Part shown: piece by piece, positions 32,460-43,499 of the stretch
How the letters are laid out: every line of letters begins with the position of its first letter
How positions within the stretch are numbered: position 1 is the first letter of the stretch
Assembly (NCBI GenBank): GCA_021234155.1
Contig: JAJEKV010000053.1
Coordinates: 1,189,307-1,253,306, forward strand
DNA length: 64,000 nucleotides
From: Isoetes taiwanensis
Taxonomy: Eukaryota > Streptophyta > Lycopodiopsida > Isoetales > Isoetaceae
Direction of reading: 5' to 3'
Position numbers and translations under genes: made by a program
Notes under the pieces: model-generated
What the model was told of the DNA's origin: nothing
Database searches by the model: none
Seen by the model: only the letters and a program-made list of their open reading frames with translations

Positions 32460-33700
32460 AGGTACAATAAGCACCATTGTGCTAATCTGCCAATAAATAT
32501 GGTGTCGTGTAACTTTGAGATTGTTTGTCTCATATCTTGATCATGTTAGCCAAATTGTAGTTTGATATTCATGTTCTCATTCTCATCACTAGGGCAAACA
32601 ACTTTAGTTGAGAAACAAGGAAATTGGATCCTGATTGGTGCAGTAGTTCCAACAAAATGCCATATATCTTATCTGTTAGAATGGACCAGAAGTCTACAAC
32701 TCAATGATCAATCTTATGGAACATCTATGAATTATTTGCCACCACGACATTGCCACCTTGGGATGGAACAACTTCTAAAAACCTAGTCACATGCCCAATA
32801 TCCAATGTATAGAGTGCCATATATAACTCTTAATGGAGGCGAATTGCTTTCATAACTCCTAATGTGATGATCATGGCGTTTTAAATAGGCTGAACATGGT
32901 GAAAAAACTTGGAAAACTCTTTGGGGACTAGGGTCTAAATACAATTGCATTGTTAAAAACCTAGTCATATGTCCATCTACATAAGTGTAAAAGGGCATAG
33001 ACACAAATTTTAAGATTATTACTTGTTGGGTAAAAGTCTCAACTTTCTACTTTGTTAATGGAAAGGCCTCGTTACAAGTTCTCAGATCTAAATATAGATG
33101 TTAACAAATTTCATTTTAAGACCTTGATAACTATACTAAACATGCACACGATCCAAACTGATATACATATAAAATTCAAGTATTTGGATGCTAGGCAAGC
33201 ATGAAAATGTTCACATATATAGAATCTCTATCATCTAAAACTTATGCTCCATCTCCTCCTTAAAGAGTAGCCCCTTCATAGATGCTCGCTTTGTTGGGTG
33301 TGTGTGCAGGGTTGAAGCTGGCCGAAACTGCAAATGTTCTTTTTCTTGGGTGCAAGCACAAATTGGATTTAAGGTCGTCAGTCTAAACTCAGAGGGTTAG
33401 ACATGTCTTCTAAAGGGTTAAAACCAGCCAACAAGAGAATTGTCAATTTTGCACTGGATGCATATATGTAAGTTTCAATCTGCACAAGTGCTAATCGGTG
33501 GTATCTCTAGAACGTATTGACTAGAATTTAGGAACACAGAAAACTCCTTGAATTTGTATAAAAGAATTACATGATATCCAATCTTATCTTTGATCTCTTA
33601 AGACGTGGCATGATTAAAGGAACGTTGAGCTTCAATCAGCATACAACCAACTTCAATCATCATATAACCATATTTACTCGAGGAAAGAAGAGTTGGGAAT
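32460..33700. other. Unassigned AT-rich spacer
   Basis: I see no gene, RNA or clear repeat. A short related pair, AACCTAGTCACATGCCCAATAT (about 32780) and AACCTAGTCATATGTCCATC (about 32950), suggests a local duplication. Confidence 0.4.
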
Positions 33701-33721
33701 ATGGTGTAGATAACATACAGT

Positions 33722-33829
33722 CCGAGGGTGTTATTAAAAAGTTGAGGGCCATCAAAATGGCGAGGGTTGCGTCTGCGCTTGGAGCCTTTTGATGCCCCCA
33801 ATTTTTTTTTTTTCAATAACACCCGAGGG
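33722..33829. mobile_element. Foldback (MITE-like) element
   Basis: The left arm 33722-33757 (CCGAGGGTGTTATTAAAAAG...) pairs with the right arm 33787-33829 (...TTTCAATAACACCCGAGG) around a short loop. The arms also share TTGAGGGCCATCAAAA against TTTTGATGCCCCCAA. The right arm contains a T12 run longer than the matching A run on the left. No transposase is encoded. Similar foldbacks occur at 45.5, 49.8 and 59.9 kb. Confidence 0.7.
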
Positions 33830-34046
33830 CCAGGGTGTTATCGCCCTTAACACTCCGCCCGAGAGTTTTGGGCCATCCAATCACCATCAAAATTGATCTA
33901 AATCCTCCATTTTCATAACTGCCTAGGGTGTTATGAAGTAGCAGTGTTATGGCTCTAGTAAACCACTGATCAAGATTGATCTCAACCATTGGATCACTAT
34001 AAACTTGAGGGGCAGTGTGTTAAACTAAGACCTAACTGTAATGTTT

Positions 34047-34206
34047 GCCTAGATTCTTGTTTTAACTCAAGTTGTGTCAAGTTATATGCAAAAAAATTAG
34101 CCTAGATTCTTGTTTTAGCTCAAGTTGTGTCATATTATATGCGAAAAAGTTCACCTAGATTCTTGTTTTAACTCAAGTTGTGTCATGTTATATGCCAAAA
34201 AGCACC
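34047..34206. repeat. 53-bp tandem repeat, three copies
   Basis: GCCTAGATTCTTGTTTTAAC starts at 34047, 34100 and 34153, an exact 53 bp period. The copies differ at a few bases. No spacers of the CRISPR kind and no coding potential are seen. Confidence 0.9.
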
Positions 34207-34209
34207 CAA

Positions 34210-35120
34210 ACCATTGAAAGGCTTTTTTCAAAGCATTAAAATGAGGGCACCACGACATTCATGAATTGGTCATGGTAATTGGTGAAAGATTGGTAACGAA
34301 TTGGTGCAACCATTCGTTAGTCCAAAAATTGGAGAAACCTTTTGTAACGAACAACGTTCTCTTTTCTCCACATTTTGGGAAAGTGAACTACGGATACAAC
34401 ATGAATTTAAAGTGTATTTTTAGAAATTCTGTAACTTACACAAGAGAAAAGGGGACTTTAATTTTCTCTGCATAGATATGAAAAGCACCTCATACTTTGG
34501 AGGATATCCGAATGTCACATATAAGTTACTTACAACATATCTATGACTACTTCAAACAAATACGCATAACCCCATTTTCTGCCAGCGGACTCTACCATAA
34601 TTGCTGACTTCCTTTTGTTTATGTGATGCCGAAACAGTATGCAAATGCTTTTGAAACCAGCATAAAATGTGTGCAGTCAAAAGTATAAATGGAACTCTAT
34701 AAAAGTGTTCCCATTTTCTTTGGATGAATTATAGGACATAGTGCCTGTAAATTTCCAAAGTTCCACTGAAACGAATGTGCTATATGACCTCCATATTGGG
34801 ACATGTCTGAACTTTGCTAGAAAGCCCTGACGGAGTACTAAGGAATTAGAGCTTGGGCATGGCCACATTGATACTAGGCTAATGCCATGAGGTACAACAA
34901 GCAGCCTAGAAGGTATCCTTTCAATCACTGCAATAATATTTCCACTGATCAGCCCTTTAAAAGATATGGCACAGCCATGATGACAGAAATTCTATTCAAT
35001 AAAATGGTGACCTCAAAAAGAAGCAGAGAAAGAAAGAAAGAATGATTCCAGAGTTATCTATGGTTTGAGTTCATACAAAAAGAATAATGTCTATAAATGA
35101 GTAGGCTGAAGAAACGAACC
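34210..35120. other. Unassigned spacer with probable uL18 3' UTR
   Basis: AT-rich sequence without a recognisable gene. The right part probably includes the 3' UTR of the minus-strand uL18 gene. Confidence 0.35.
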
Positions 35121-35124
35121 ATTT

Positions 35125-35454
35125 TCAAAACACTTGAAGGCCGCCCTTTTCAAGATTGTCTACGAATGCCTTTAAAGCAGCATGGTGGTGGCAGTCTGTT
35201 TTTTTCAGTTCTTCTTCCATAGCAAAGGAAAGCTCTGTAACTTGTTTGATTTTAAGTCGCCAGGCCAAGAGCTCTCCTAATTTGGCAGCTATTTCCGTCT
35301 GCTGAAGCCCTTGAAGATCTGTGCGGAGTGCTGCTTCTGTTGAATCACAAACTGCGATGGTGCGACTTGTGATCCGATGACAGACCTGTGCAGAGATGTG
35401 TTTGGATCCCATCTGCAAGCTCAACGCATAGGGCTTCTTCACGTATCTCGCCAT
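35125..35454 (-). CDS. uL18-family ribosomal protein (organelle-type)
   Basis: A 109-residue protein of the L18p/L5e family, which binds 5S rRNA in the large ribosomal subunit. The frame is open further upstream to 35598, but the ATG at 35454 (MARYVKKPYAL) gives a length typical of the short plant mitochondrial/organelle-type family members (about 110-115 aa). Visible family features: an N-terminal strand SLQMGSKHISAQVCHR, then TIAVCDSTEAALR, an AAKLGELLAWRLK helix, and the C-terminal KAFVDNLEKGGLQVF. No intron lies in the coding part. The upstream extension could be an in-frame leader. Which organelle it serves cannot be told from this sequence. Confidence 0.72.
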   Translation of the reverse strand: MARYVKKPYALSLQMGSKHISAQVCHRITSRTIAVCDSTEAALRTDLQGLQQTEIAAKLGELLAWRLKIKQVTELSFAMEEELKKTDCHHHAALKAFVDNLEKGGLQVF

Positions 35455-35599
35455 AACCCTAACCCTATCCTTCAGATTTCCAAAGTGTTGGGCAAAGTTT
35501 TTAAACCCAAACGGAAATTTTCCTACTCTATCATCAAATAGCCGGATATTTTCAGTTTCCAATCGGAAATTTATATTACTCTTGTACAACTTGTACAAA

Positions 35600-36580
35600 T
35601 ATGCATAAAAATCTATCGGAATTTTTCATGCAATGCGCTAACTCAACCGGAAACTCTTAGTTTCAACCGGAACAAACCTTCTCTACCCCGGAATTTGCCC
35701 AACAGTGCATCCAACCAAGATCAGTTTTTGGTTCAAAATTCAGTATAGTGGATGGCTAAAGTGTGTATTATAGCTTCTAGGCCCTCGAAAAGTGGCAAAA
35801 TTGGTAGAATATTCCCTCTCCACAGATCCTGTTCATTCTTCTGGGATCAAACTGACCCTGTTGATCCGATTTTAAAGGGGGCACTTGAAGACTAGGAACC
35901 ATTGGTTAATATAGTATTCTAGCATCCGGACACTACAGTGTCATACCAATTCAATCCAACAGTGCACCAGGATGCCAACATGACATGAGCCTGGGGAATC
36001 GAACTCCAGTTCCAATCCAATGCTCATTGCTTACCTGGAATAGCACGAGGATGCCATCTCCAACTATGCTACGTGAAGATCATGCCACGCCTGCCCATAG
36101 CTACAGTAAGCCCATGCATAGCGATCATCGCACACATGCCACTGACTGCCACTCCAAGCTACAACTGTCAGCGGCATGCATTCGATGATCCTATACATAG
36201 CGCTTGCCATGCCGAGTACCAGTACCTGTAAGGCCACAAAGGCAGGCTGTCAGTGAGCCTGGGGAATTGAACCCAAGCGCAATGCCAATGCTCATCCAGG
36301 CATAAGGACATCCCAGGAAAAAGGATCGCCCTTATGCCCAGGGGCCGAAGCCCACTGAAAATGCACGTGTTAGTAACCAAATGCAACAACAAACAAGCTT
36401 CTCCGAGACAGGGCAGAAGAAATAGCACATATTTATGAGGTCATCAAATGTATAAATGCCACCTACGTCAAACTGCACAATAAAAACATTACATACACTA
36501 GCAAGAGCACAAAGGTCTAGTTCATAGGCTATCCAGATGCAGCATGCCTGATGACGGCATCATCTCCTGGGTCAGTAGAC
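35600..36580. other. Unassigned spacer
   Basis: Possible 5' region of the uL18 gene on the minus strand near 35455-35700. A short direct repeat (GAGCCTGGGGAAT..GAAC, about 35989 and 36256) is present. No gene is recognised. Confidence 0.4.
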
Positions 36581-36582
36581 CT

Positions 36583-36918
36583 CTAGCAAGGCTCCATATG
36601 TGATCTCAATGCCTGCAACTTAGACATTGCAGCCCCAAGCTTCTCTAAAGCAACACTGGAAATTGCAGAATCAGTAGCCACATAGAAACCTATCAACTGC
36701 CTCCGAAGGATCCTAAGCGAAGTGGCAATTCTGTGGGCCTCGGTTCCAACCTGCACAATACTTGTTATGAACTCCTCTGCAGTGAACACCTGTTCACCCT
36801 CTGGAGGATACACATGAGGATTAGGATGGGATGCATCAATCCTGGCACTAATCAAATCAGAGTCCAAGCTTAAGACATGATGGGCTGTCTCCCCCGTGGA
36901 ATTTCCATTGCTCTCCAA
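36583..36918 (-). CDS. Unassigned 111-residue protein
   Basis: The frame runs from an ATG at 36918 to TGA-type stop sequence at 36583 and has even, protein-like composition. It begins MESNGNSTGETAHHVLSLD, then an acidic/Pro stretch (HPNPHVYPPEGEQVFTAEEF). A predicted helical C-terminal half follows, rich in Ala, Leu, Ile and Arg (RIATSLRILRRQLIGF, VALEKLGAAMSKLQALR). I do not recognise a family. It may be a small host gene, one exon of a larger gene, or a fragment. No transposon motif is seen. Confidence 0.4.
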   Translation of the reverse strand: MESNGNSTGETAHHVLSLDSDLISARIDASHPNPHVYPPEGEQVFTAEEFITSIVQVGTEAHRIATSLRILRRQLIGFYVATDSAISSVALEKLGAAMSKLQALRSHMEPC

Positions 36919-37497
36919 CCCTGCAAGAAGGCGTCACTACCACAGACCATCCTCAAAGAAAACAAATAAAAACACACAACTGAAGCTATACATCAAACAA
37001 AATACACATGGAATCACCCAACGGCCATGGTATGGTCCCCAGTGTGAATGGGGATGTAATCCACACCATGATCTAGAATATGAAGCTCTGGGCTGAAGGA
37101 TGGATCACGAAGATCCTCAAAGTTACAATCCCTGCAGGCAAACCAAACAGGATAGTTCTGGCATCAGATGGCATGCAGTGGGCGGGGTCCAAGAGAACCC
37201 TCCACCAGCACGAACTCTGTGCTCATTCACACGAGCATTGTTGGAAGGAATGATCCAAAATTTCTTTGCTCAAAGTGTACTTTCCACTCCCCGAGCATCA
37301 TGCAAACAAGAAACATCGGGGCTCGAGTGAGTCTCGACCAACGTGATAAAATATAAAGTGTGCTCCCTTATTCAAGCGGGTTCTGTTGTCCAAAACACGC
37401 TGAGGCCTTTTGTGTCCCCAACCCCATCTTAGATAGAGATCCTTCCCTTCTCAATCATGAATTCGGATCGTTATGGAGGTGGCAAGAATAGTGCACC

Positions 37498-39615
37498 TTT
37501 TTTTTTTTTTTGTTGAAGGACGAAAAGCCAAAAAGTTTATTAATCGAGGAAAAAATTACAAAATTTACATGTCTCATCTAACCGTGTAAGCACCGCGAGA
37601 TGCCACGAGAACACGAGCACGGGCACAATGTACTTACTCGAGAATAGGAGACTAATGATAAGAATCAATTCGAAGATCTTGAATCCGATCGTTCCACCGT
37701 TACGAAGTCAAGGGAAGAACACTTTCGTGAGGGTCGTCAATATCTTTTTACGGGCCCACTTGTAATAACACTGTGTGCAGATGAATAAATGCCCTGAAAG
37801 ATGTGGTGTCTGCGACGCTCCCATATCGACCATAGGAGGCCATGCGTTGGGATAGGACGCCAAAAGGATGCATCGGCAGTTCAATGTAATTATTAAACAA
37901 ACCTTGTAGCGGGACCACGCTGGTTGAACCTCGGGACAATCAAAGAGACAATGCTCAAGAGTCTCAACGTCCGAGCGAGACGGGCATCTTACCGGATATC
38001 ACGAGGATCATAGCGGTGTCGAAGGCATTAACCCGCAGCACACATGGATAACCCGCCACCACGCCATCACGAGAGACTTTGGGGTGGAGCAACCTATCCC
38101 AAAGCCATGTACGACACAAAGTGGGTTGTGGAACATGTAGGTGCCACCCATCTGGCAACTGGAGGGGTTGTGGTGCTAAAAGAAGGCGATATACTGATCT
38201 GACAAATTGCTTGCATTTGTGAATATTTTCATGACAGTCCCATGGCACCCTTTCAGCAACACCAACTTGCACTATGAGAGGCAAATTTTCTGCGACCTTC
38301 TCCCATAGAGATACATCCCAACGAGAGAGCAAGAACTTTGCCTGAAATTCAGGCCAAGACAGTAGGCGACCCTCCTCATACCATGCTTGAATAGAAACAA
38401 CACCTGCAAGAACCCATCGTCTCTGTGTAAGGGGATGAACTGAGGCTGCCAATGGAGGTGTTGAGGGGTCTGGAGGTAGTGGCGCCCACCACCATGGAGT
38501 CCAATAGGGGCATGGCATGGCGAAAAGATGTCCGGATCGCCTCCCATGCCGCCAACAAGCCACGCAAAAAATGGAGAAGCGCTTGGAAAAGGCTGCAGAA
38601 GTCCGAAATAAAGCCCAAAGGTAGGACTGGTTTGGCCGACCTTCTTGCCTAGAGGGATACAATGACCAAGAGCTTGTCTAAGAAGGCGTGAACCAGGAGA
38701 GTCATCCTCACCATTCAGGAGTCTCCAAATGAACTTTGAAATAAGCACTTTGCTCTGCAGTAAGAAGTCCATCATACCCAGACCACCTGCCCATTTTGGA
38801 AGGATGCACTTCCAAGCCACCTTAACCACGGCACCTTCCTCGATGCACGCCCAAAATAAAGTTCGAACTATTGCAATGAGCTCCGCGACTTTGATCCGTG
38901 GTGCTAGCGATAAGGATGCCATATAAACATGGGTACTACTAAGGACCGACTTGGCCCTTTATGTCGCGACTGCAAGAGACAACTTAGCAGTGGACCACCA
39001 GAACAAGTGCTTCTCCAAACCCCTAATGATCTCCTCCCATGTAGCTCCCATGGTAACATGGATGCCAACTGGAATCCCCAACAACTTGATGGCCCGTCCA
39101 TGCGCAAGTAATTTCCATGGATAATCGTGAACACATCTTGGGAGCCGGACTATCCAATGTCTACAAAGCTGTACACTACATACCCCAAAGAACACCGAAG
39201 CCCGGTGAAAAAGTGTCTAAAAGCATTTTGGCAGCAACAAGATTCTCATCATTAGCGACTAGGAAGAGGAACGGTAATCGTGCATATTGATTGCAAACCT
39301 CTTGTGTGCCGTCCTCCATTGCAAGACCATGGAGAAGTCCCTCTGTCGTTGCAATGGTGAATAACTGTGACAAAGCCTCTGCAACAATTGTGAAAAGCAA
39401 TGGTGCTAAAGGGCATCCCTGGCGAATACCACGACCGAGTGAAAAGGCATGTGACGGCTCACCATGGAACAGGACAGCCGCCCTAGCAGAGATATGCAGC
39501 TTCATAATATCTGATGTGAATTGTTCCCCAAATCCCAGTCTTAGCATACAACGACGCATGAATTCCCAGCTGACACTGTCATAAGCTTTTGCAAAATCAC
39601 ACTGAAACTTCGATA
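37498..39615 (-). mobile_element. 5'-truncated plant L1 LINE with poly(A) tail
   Basis: On the minus strand the element starts inside RT at about 39615 (FAKAYDSVSWEF) and ends in a poly(A) run, seen as T's on the plus strand at about 37498-37512. RT blocks: RGIRQGCPLAPLLFTIVAEA (39176-39559), and a catalytic box mutated to NQYARL in place of YADD. The post-RT region shows IKLLGIPVGIHV (about 39080) and KCILPKWAGGLGMMDFLLQS (38272-38922). The C-terminal zf-RVT region (37890-38270) has LWDRLLHPKV and VETLEHCLFDCPE. Frameshifts separate these parts. The truncated start and A-tail are standard for target-primed reverse transcription. Confidence 0.9.
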
Positions 39616-39705
39616 ACTTTGGTAGGCTGGACTAAGTAACTCAAATGGCTTCCAACAAAGCCAAGACTTACAGAAATAAGACAAAATCAAGTACAAGGTA
39701 CTTAC

Positions 39706-40325
39706 TTATATGTCCTTGACCTGCCAAAAGCTCGTATCTGGTTTTGTACTTATGATAGCTACTTCTAGCGACATTTGCTCACGCACACTGCCAACTCCCC
39801 TTCTACTAGTTACCTCCTTCCATCTTTGAAATGCCAAACCGTATGGAAAAGACTCCAAGGAATGCTCACACTTGTAAAGTCTTAAGGTAGCATCAAGGTT
39901 AATGTCTAAGCAGTTTCGCAGCTTGTTTTTTATAAAGCTCAATGAACTAAAAGCGCTTTCATCCTCTACAGTTTCAAGTATCATTGTCGTACATAGATCA
40001 GCTAGTTTGATATATTTACTCAGGGCATCCTTGAGGTAATCGTGCAGAGTTAACTTATTCCACCGTCTTGTTACAATGCCTTGTTCTAATGGCTCATGCA
40101 AGAGAAGAAATTGAGCATACATTGTTGTGCCAAATAGTCCTGATTGCATTTATAATGCATCTGAATCTAGAATGTGATTTACTTCCTTGCCATCAATTAT
40201 ATGTCTCTGACAGAAATGGCCAATCAGAACCTTCACACAATCTTAAAGCAACGTTACAGGCCCATTAGCATTATTCCAGAAACTGGGGAAGATAATTCCC
40301 ATTGCATCGAGCAATTCATCACGAG
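39706..40325 (-). pseudogene. hAT-type transposase C-terminal fragment
   Basis: The minus-strand frame 39706-40149 matches the end of hAT-superfamily transposases of the DUF4371/ZMYM-like group. It contains the dimerisation-region signature TVEDESAFSSLSFIKNKLRN and then TLRLYKCEHSLESFPYGLAF. Upstream minus-strand sequence to about 40325 continues it with DELLDAMGIIFPSFWN, broken by stops. The N-terminal and catalytic parts are absent, so it cannot act as a transposase. It lies directly next to the truncated L1. Confidence 0.75.
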
Positions 40326-40329
40326 AGAA

Positions 40330-42080
40330 TCACGCAATTCTCAAGCAGCTTAGACTTATCCCAACATCCCATAGTCGATAACTCGAAGCAAGCAATTGTG
40401 ATCACATTTGGCTGCCAAAGGTTCAAAAAAATTTGCATCCAAAAATCCTTTGATATACAGTAGTGATAAATACTAGTGGTAGTAATTATTGCAATTGCTG
40501 GTAAGGGGCAAAAGTGTATAGAGCCTAATGAAATGCCCATAGAATATAGCGAATTTGGCATCGCCTAAGGGGAATTAGCTTGGTCAACACCTTTCTAATA
40601 TGAAACCCAAATGGCCAAAGGTGTTCGTATGTTCAAATCGTCAAACAACAAATTGGCCATTCTAACTGCTTTACTGCCAATGTGTTACGAAATGGCGAAT
40701 ATGCAGCTACTACATAGCTAATTCATCCTACTCAGGCCGGCCAGTGCATTTTGCCAGATTAGGAGTTTCCTGGCCAAATGGCCTGCCGGGGCCACTAAAA
40801 TTTTTCCCAAAACTCTTGAACTGGGCGTCTTTTTTTTGTCACTTTTCCATTTCGTGTTTCATTGGGAGCTCCTGGCTGCTATAACTGCCAGACCTCTGAG
40901 CTGACCACCGCCGTACCATCACCATAGTTCGACGCCAACGCACCTTCGCCATAGTTGTTCTTGTTGTGCCATCAGCAACCCATTGCCTAAGCTCGGTGCC
41001 CGCCCCTGCTCACGCTGCCCCTGACCCTCATTTTGTGATCCTCTTCTCCCAGCCATGCCCCATATCCTACAGACCCAGAGTCTAGAGACATGTATCGTGC
41101 GCCATGGAAGGGGAATGTTTTAGCACACCCTTAACCTCCTATCACCAAGCCAAACCCTTTACCAGCACGGTAAGCATTCTTTCAATGAATATAATCGTTT
41201 CTCGCTTTACCTATCCATTAGTAACTCTGCTTTCTATTTAAAATAGAAGACTCCTGCCTAACAATTGTCTTTTCCTAAACCAATGCTATGGTGGCAACAA
41301 ATCCAACGGACTTGGGATTACCCTAAGTATCCTTATTGTTATTGGGAAATGGTTCCCACAACCATATTATCGAATTTTGATGATGAGAGATAGAAGGAAA
41401 TTCATATGAGTGTGATAACCACTTCTAAGTTGGATCCTAATCCACTATCACCTCTGATATTCTTTATCCAAAGGCAATAATGTCAAGTTATCGACATTTC
41501 AAACCCAAAACTTTAAATATTTTCCCTAGCAGATGTTTGGGTAGCGATATTCTTTCACTTCCGCCATGACTTAATCTACAATAAGTTCATATGCTTCATA
41601 TTATCCATTATTCAACTCCATACACTGGGGTTAAGTAGAATTCAAAGACATGATCATATTTAACGCTATTTTCCATAGTCTGTAAGCATTGACTCGTCTC
41701 ATTAGCCAGTTAACAGTATCCCCTCTAGGCCATGGTTCTCCATTTTATTCCATCATCCTTCAATACTTCTTCTCCATGGTCGTGCTCCTATTATGGACTA
41801 TTCCCCCAGATTATGATACAAATTCTATGAGATACTCCTCGTAGGGTACCTAGATTTGGTTGGGGCAAAGTATTTCCAACCATTACTTTAGTACCTTAAG
41901 GTCATTAGGTCCATGAATAAACTTACATATCCCAAGGAATTATATGAATATCTCAAACATTAGTACCAATCAAGGACCTTACAAAAAAGGCTCCTTCTAT
42001 TAAAGATCTTTGTGAATTTAAGGTTCACCATGTTGTCCCAAAAATTGAAAATTTTTTCCCCCCTGAGCCACGTCTTGAAT
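40330..42080. other. Unassigned spacer
   Basis: I find no gene. I looked for an upstream exon of the following NIF phosphatase (the DxDxT motif I expected to find as DLDxTL or DLNGTL) and did not see one. Confidence 0.4.
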
Positions 42081-42102
42081 ATTTGAAGGGCTTTCAAGCC
42101 CA

Positions 42103-42669
42103 TTGCTACCTAAAGAACCGGAACAACACTATTCAATTGGGTTTCACCAATTGCAGAGCCAAAATCTATCCTCGTCTGCTATTAGGGAGCAGCCCAAAGT
42201 GGCCATATGGTCTTGTATGGCAAAGAAAAATGTTGTCAATGTTCTTGGTGTTCTCGGCCTGCCAGTTTTGAAGTTCAAGTTTGTTTGGGGAAACGAAAGG
42301 GTCGAGCATGTGTCAGACCTCGATCCGGCCATCACAAAGAGGAAGCCTATTATAGTGAAAAGGCTGGAAAAGGTTTATGAAGCATACCAGAATTTTAATA
42401 AACACAACACGCTGATCATAGACAACTCCGCCTACAAGTGCTATCATAACTCGGACAATACAATCATTGCAAAGAGTTATCGACCAGAAGAGCATGAAAC
42501 GCCTAGGTGGTTGTCTTTCGATCTCGTTCCGGTGTTGGCGGAATCCATGTTTTCCATTCTTGTGGCTGATGTGATTAGGAACTATCCGAACCTCAAGCAG
42601 GTCGATCCAGAGAGCAGCGCGATCATGAGGGCTATGGACGGGAAATATTATGGTGATCAAGAAGAGTGA
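42103..42669 (+). pseudogene. FCP1/NIF-type HAD phosphatase, C-terminal part
   Basis: The frame encodes the second half of the NLI-interacting-factor (FCP1 homology) fold of Ser phosphatases. Visible parts: VAIWSCMAKKNVVNVLGVLG (motif II region), FKFVWGNERVEHV, KRLEKVYEAYQNF and LIIDNSAYKCYHN (motif III-IV, normally IDDSPYK). The first catalytic motif DxDxT is missing because the frame opens after it. The second Asp of the DD pair is Asn. True homology may begin after an acceptor-like AG near 42144 or 42186. It is either the last exon of a gene whose other exons I cannot see or, more likely, a partial copy with altered active site. It ends with TGA at 42667-42669. Confidence 0.6.
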
Positions 42670-42730
42670 CCTCTGTTTTTAGGTAGAAAAGTTCTGTGAA
42701 TTTTGTAAAGACAGGTGAACAATTGTACTA

Positions 42731-43095
42731 TATTTTGTAATGAAAATACTTGTACATTGAGTTTTCTCGGCCTTTCTCGACTCACGAGTCAAGAAAGACA
42801 TGCTTGTCCCAATGATGAGACCATTTGTATGCTTCTTTGTGTGATTGGATGCAGCTATATTCTTTAACGAAAATGGTTGTACATTCCCTTTCCAGAGCTT
42901 TTCTCAATTCGCGAGTCGAGAAAAACACTACTTGTCCCAAGGATGAGACTATTTGTATGCTTGTTTGTGTGATTGGATGCAACCATATTCTGTAATGAAA
43001 ATGGTTGTACATTGACTTTCCAGGACCTTTGCTAGGCACTACTTGTCCCGTTGATGAGACCATTTGTACGCTTGTGATTGACTGCAGCTATATGG
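42731..43095. repeat. About 120-bp tandem repeat, three copies
   Basis: The unit runs TGTAATGAAAAT.CTTGTACATT, TTTCTCG..TC.CGAGTC, ACTTGTCCCA.TGATGAGAC, GTGTGATTGGATGCA. It starts near 42736, 42860 and 42974; the last copy is shorter. It directly follows the phosphatase stop codon, so the 3' UTR would run into it. Minus-strand frames over it are by-products of the repeat. Confidence 0.85.
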
Positions 43096-43499
43096 AATGA
43101 ATGCTCTCCAATCTAATTTGAATTCTCCATTCTTTTCTTCGACTAATGGCACGACTCTTACCGGACTCTCCAGCGGGTTCAGGGACAGATCCCGCCCAGC
43201 TCCGGCAGAGATCCCGCTCAAGCTACACTCTTACGAGGGCTTTGGGATAAGCTTGCTCGTGATTGTAGATGCTATGGGACCTCAAGGGATGAAGAAGAGA
43301 GGAAGAACATTTCGCAAGTCCAGAAAGCTCAAAGGATCTTGCAAGCATTGCATGACATCCACCTGGAGGTTGGGGAACGAGCATATTCGACCCGCGATTG
43401 ATGAAAAGATGCGAGAGGAGGGTGGAGAAATCGGTGGACAAGTGGTGGGTGGCTCACGAGGCACCTCCTCTTGAGGCATTCCACTTTTCTTGAGTTGCC

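Noticed and set aside
34047-34206. CRISPR-like array
   Set aside because: Three head-to-tail 53-bp copies without unique spacers, in plant nuclear DNA; this is a simple tandem repeat.
42782-43063. Minus-strand ORF with repeated phrases
   Set aside because: Its repetition simply reflects the roughly 120-bp tandem DNA repeat.
43097-43474. 125-codon plus-strand ORF
   Set aside because: Readable in more than one frame with similar quality, no motif, next to tandem repeats; too weak to call a gene.
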